From: Hyalella azteca
Taxonomy: Eukaryota > Arthropoda > Malacostraca > Amphipoda > Hyalellidae
Assembly: GCF_000764305.2 (NCBI RefSeq)
Contig: NW_025947728.1
Location: 124,001 to 188,000 of the forward strand
Reading direction: 5' to 3'
DNA: 64,000 bases
Every line of letters starts with the position of its first letter. Positions within the stretch are counted from its first letter, which is position 1. A program made the position numbers and the translations under genes. Below the pieces are notes generated by a model. It saw only the letters and a program-made list of their open reading frames with translations, did no database searches and was not told where the DNA came from. Below, in pieces: positions 60,311 through 64,000 of the stretch.

Positions 60311-60380
60311 CAGCGTTTGTGGTGCGCGGAGTGGCCGAGCGGCGAAAGGAAGGCCGACTTAGCAACTTATTTGGACAGAG
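60311..60380 (+). mobile_element. tRNA-like SINE head fragment
   Basis: GCGCGGAGTGGCCGAGCGG has a perfect A box (TGGCCGAGCGG, 60332-60342) like tRNA-Ser/Leu. No B box or cloverleaf follows, so it is a SINE fragment or a chance match. Confidence 0.35.
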
Positions 60381-60849
60381 CCTATATAAATATAGAAGAG
60401 CCGTTCGAAACATTAAACTTAAGGAGAATATAACTTCGGTTCCCATGATCGTGAGAAACCATACCTTCGAATAACTTCCATTCCCAGGACGTTAAAAAAT
60501 CTAATTTCTACCGTCTCTTTTCTAGGAGGAGTGGAGTATGAAGAACGATTGGTCCGTTCTCTTCCAAAATGAGAGTTTAGTTGTGTAAGCCTGTGACAAC
60601 AAATAATATTGATCTCACATCTGGTGAATGAACCATTGCACTTTATACATGTAGTTTCAATGGACAAAAGAAGCACTAAAATGTGAACAATTCTTAGATC
60701 GAATTACGTAGAATTTTTTATTAAACGAACCATAAATACGAGTAAATTCAGACATTAGACTCTACTCTGTACTGGAGACTCCAACCGTATCAATTACATA
60801 CCATTCACAAATCTGTACTGCCGATCAACATTTCAAAGCGTTGACGTCG

Positions 60850-60960
60850 AAACTCCAAACTCAGAAGTCTTGGTAACAGGCCTACGGTCAGCAGCGACTC
60901 AACTAACCAACAATGAGCTATTGAGCCACCGCCGGACACTCTGGTTCCGCTAGCGTATCT
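60850..60960 (-). mobile_element. tRNA-like SINE fragment, minus strand
   Basis: The minus strand contains TAGCTCATTGTTGGTTAG (60903-60920), which resembles the A-box arm of a tRNA, followed by GACCGTAGGCCTGTTACCAA, related to the dispersed AGGCC..CCTGTTGCCGA repeat. No clear B box. Confidence 0.35.
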
Positions 60961-63900
60961 CAGCATCGCGCACAATGGACCCTGAAAGCCGTGAATGCTG
61001 CTGCGTTATAACAGCGATTGCGCTTCCAAAGACTGGCGGAACCTGTGATAAACAATCAGCGTCGTCGGCAGCGGATGCGCAGCAACAGAGATTGCTAACA
61101 TGCGCAAAGGGTATTGTGTGAGACAAGAATTATTAAAATATGTGATTCGACAGAATGCGGTTTTCTTGTGTGTGTCGTGATCGGTATACATGGGAATTTA
61201 AGTGAACGACATAACATCGACGATTGAATTTGTTTCAAATAGGCTGAGAATTAAAAATTTAGATTTTTGAATGGGATCGACAACACTAAGATAGTTAAGG
61301 TAACGATTTTAAATCATTACTTTTACGAGGTTTCAACATGTTTGCTAATATGAAGATGGGAAATGTTAGTGAAACATTTTTTAAATTTTTTTCTGGGCAT
61401 AGAGCATTTACCGCATTTTTAAATGTTCAGACTCGGCACACTCGAGAAATAAACGCGCAATGGAGCGATATCACCTAAGACAACTTACGAATATTTTGCT
61501 AAGATTATGAATCTTCAGACGATTATTTTCCATATAATAAGCATGTAATAATTAGTGATGGGTAATAGGAAATTTTTAACTGCCGAAAAGCGAGCAGATT
61601 TTTTCTAAGGCATAGCTGCAGGCTGGAGCAGCTTACCCCCCACGATGCGCACCAAGTTTGAAGAGGAAACGTTAGGTTTTATTCGGAAACTGGATCGTGC
61701 ACCAGGCCGGGATATCGCCTAAGTTAGCATATAAGAAAAGCCTATAAAAGGAATCCCATGGCCACGCCAGTCTTAAAATTCTGCAGTTGAAAAAAATAAT
61801 AATAAAGAGCTCGCAAGATATTGTAGTCATTATAAGTTCGATTTCATTCTTATCAAATGGTCAACTTTAATGAGTTCCTGACTTGAATTTCGAACAAACC
61901 ACCTATCACTGACCTTCCTGCAAATAGAAGAAACCAAATCGTTATTTATCCATAGATAATTTGAGACAAAATTGGAAATTAACCCGAATGCTGTCAGCGC
62001 TTAAAATGATTATAAAGTTCAAAGGGGGAAGAAATCAATTTTATCGCTTAGATGAGTAAGTCAAACAAATACCAAACTTTCCGAGAATATAAAAAGGATA
62101 TTCCTAGTCACAAAAATTACTAGCAAACATTTGGTCCCCTCTCGCCAAGTTCAAACTGAACTACATAATGAAAAACTGTGTGTTATACACACACACCCAA
62201 CGTTGTCGCAAGCCAGCTGGTGATAATTTTAGCGTAACATTTACGAGCAAGCTTTCTTTCAATGCTCAACTCGCTGTATGCTTGCTCATAAAAGCTTCAA
62301 GGGATGTCGTGAAACGCTTTGAATTTATACAGTTATACAGTAAAGTTACAGTTATTCAGTAACATGCATAATAATAAGTAAAAGCCCCTGACCTGACACT
62401 ATTTATTATCGGAAACACTTTGCACGGTAAATGCATTCACGATCGTTTAATATTTTACGCGACTTTACAATACAAGTTTTAAAAGCACAGGCATGACGCC
62501 TGTACCGAAATCAAAATTCAGGTTTGGGATAGAAAACACCGACAGGAAAACACAAAAAATTACTCAACAAATACATGAAAGTTTGGTCTAACTTTATGCG
62601 GTTATAGCATAGAGGGCTGACTGCAGCAGAGCTTGTAAAAATGATCGACCTTGTTGAAACAATAGCAAGCAGGTAAAATAGCACTTCAGAGGAAAAACAG
62701 AATGCCACTTGATATGCTAACCAAGAGGAAATAAATTTCAACAGCACATGGCAAGTCTTAAAAAAATATTTACAGAGTCAATGTGAAATTCAGACACGTT
62801 TGAAATGGACTTTGCAGTTGAAACACGTACCTAGAAACTAGCCTAGAAGTATTTGTATTGTATTGAGTGTGGAAACGAATTTCGACTAATACTTATCTCA
62901 TGGTCTGAACCATAAGACAAGTAGTCGCATGTAATAGTATAATAATAATAATAAAAGTATTTTAACCTAATTAATAATATAATTAATAAATTATTATTAT
63001 TAATTATAATATAATTATTATTATATATTTGTATAATATTATTGGTTATAATATCATAAAAAATATAATGCAACTATTTAGTACAGAGTCGCATTTAAGA
63101 GGCGGCGAAAATTTTTTAGGCAACGTCAGCGATATAAAGGGAATCAGAGAAATCAATTTTTTACCAAATTTCTTCAAGAGTCCAATAATGCTTAATATGA
63201 TAGAAACTTCAAAGATTCTGTACACAATGCTTCGTTGAACGGAATTATAATATTAAAGAAACCATTAAGCTGGGATTTATAGTTTGAATCTCGAAAGTAA
63301 TTTAAATGGTAATTACTATTATGGCCACAAGCAATCCTTCGCAATGAGGTAAGGGAAGGAGCTCTAGAACGGTGTTTGAGTGTATAAGGGCTTTTCCTTT
63401 GATCTCAGTTGAGCCGCAAATGAAACAAAATTGAATAGCAATGAATGATAAAAATACTGAATAGTCAGAATAGCCAAAAGCTATTTAGACTAATATAATC
63501 CATTTAATAAACGTATTAGTGTTTTAACATTTAGGAAACAAACGAAGACGGGCTGAATGTTCCGGGTTCGTCTCGCATTCTCCCGCCGAAAGCCTAAAGG
63601 AAGGATTCAATTTCATCTCAAAGGCTCCCTCGGTTCCCCCTCTTTGCTCAGGAAGTGGGAATCGCTCAAGCTAATTAAAAGCGAGATTGAGAGCCGGAAA
63701 CACGCAAAGAAACTTGGAATTGGAATACCGGTGAGTAGCACGAGCTCTCGAACGCTTCTGAACTCGGGTTCTCAATTGCAAAGTTAGACTGATGTTCGCA
63801 TGAACGGATATGCTGGCGCGCCCCCTCATTTGCAAAAGTTTGCGTCCATCGTTTCTCGTACACGCGGACATTTGGGGCCATTTGGCCCGATTCGGTTACC

Positions 63901-64000
63901 TTCAAAGACATCGAAACGCTTTTAGCGGAGCTTAGACAACTCATTAGGAAGTAATGAGCTTGGCTAGGGCATATATGATTTCAATCTCCGGGTCGTATTC
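60961..64000. other. Gene-poor region to window end
   Basis: No recognisable exon. Contains an AT-only tract at 62.94-63.06 kb and a GC-richer, CpG-containing stretch at 63.54-63.93 kb that could be regulatory or a 5' exon of a neighbouring gene; I find no conserved peptide in it. Confidence 0.4.
62938..63060. repeat. AT-rich simple-sequence tract
   Basis: About 120 bp of almost only A and T with (TAA)n/(TTA)n runs that can fold back on themselves (TAATAATATAATTAATAAAT and complement). Confidence 0.9.

Overview
This is a 64 kb piece of an animal nuclear genome, most likely an arthropod. The genes are split by spliceosomal introns, and every exon junction I could place has GT..AG ends and compatible reading phases. 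There are polyadenylation signals, tRNA-derived SINEs, a relic of the mariner-type transposase common in arthropods, and cut-and-paste DNA transposons with TA target duplications. There are no bacterial operons, CRISPR arrays or rRNA genes. The species cannot be fixed from the sequence alone.

Layout. (1) 0.6-3.9 kb, plus strand: a complete five-exon guanylate kinase gene, with a possible mitochondrial N-terminal extension and a tandem repeat straddling the exon 3 splice donor. (2) 8.0-19.4 kb, plus strand: a complete six-exon KDEL receptor encoding exactly 212 residues. Its 7.5 kb first intron holds three copies of one ~1.33 kb DNA transposon family, one of them carrying a nested Tigger/pogo-like element; intron 2 holds a broken mariner-type transposase. 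(3) 23.3-25.1 kb, minus strand: a three-exon gene of 241 codons that I do not recognise, with a possible 96-nt cassette exon. (4) 25.26-25.95 kb: a fold-back (long inverted repeat) MITE just upstream of that gene. (5) 29.1-38.5 kb, minus strand: eleven exons (1800 codons) of an atypical KIF26/VAB-8-type kinesin. The exons before the motor are not found and may lie beyond 38.5 kb or outside the window. (6) 38.5-64 kb: gene-poor sequence with several minisatellites, SINE fragments and AT-rich tracts; I recognise no exon there. It may be the long 5' intron or upstream region of the kinesin gene.

The genes are separate animal genes rather than a pathway: GMP phosphorylation, retrieval of ER residents from the Golgi, an unknown protein, and a cytoskeletal/developmental regulator.

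Main points for a second look. First, an exact 38-bp Nextera mate-pair junction (two 19-bp Tn5 mosaic ends head to head) lies at 36965-37002 inside the kinesin minisatellite; it is a library artefact left in the assembly. Second, two unrelated genes both have a tandem repeat that copies their own splice donor (27 bp x3 in guanylate kinase, 40 bp x~9 in the kinesin). Third, the TA-flanked transposon family carries about seven internal copies of a GGGG-(N6)-GGGAC motif whose variable core tends to match within a copy but differ between copies. Fourth, a paralogous empty site confirms the Tigger insertion.
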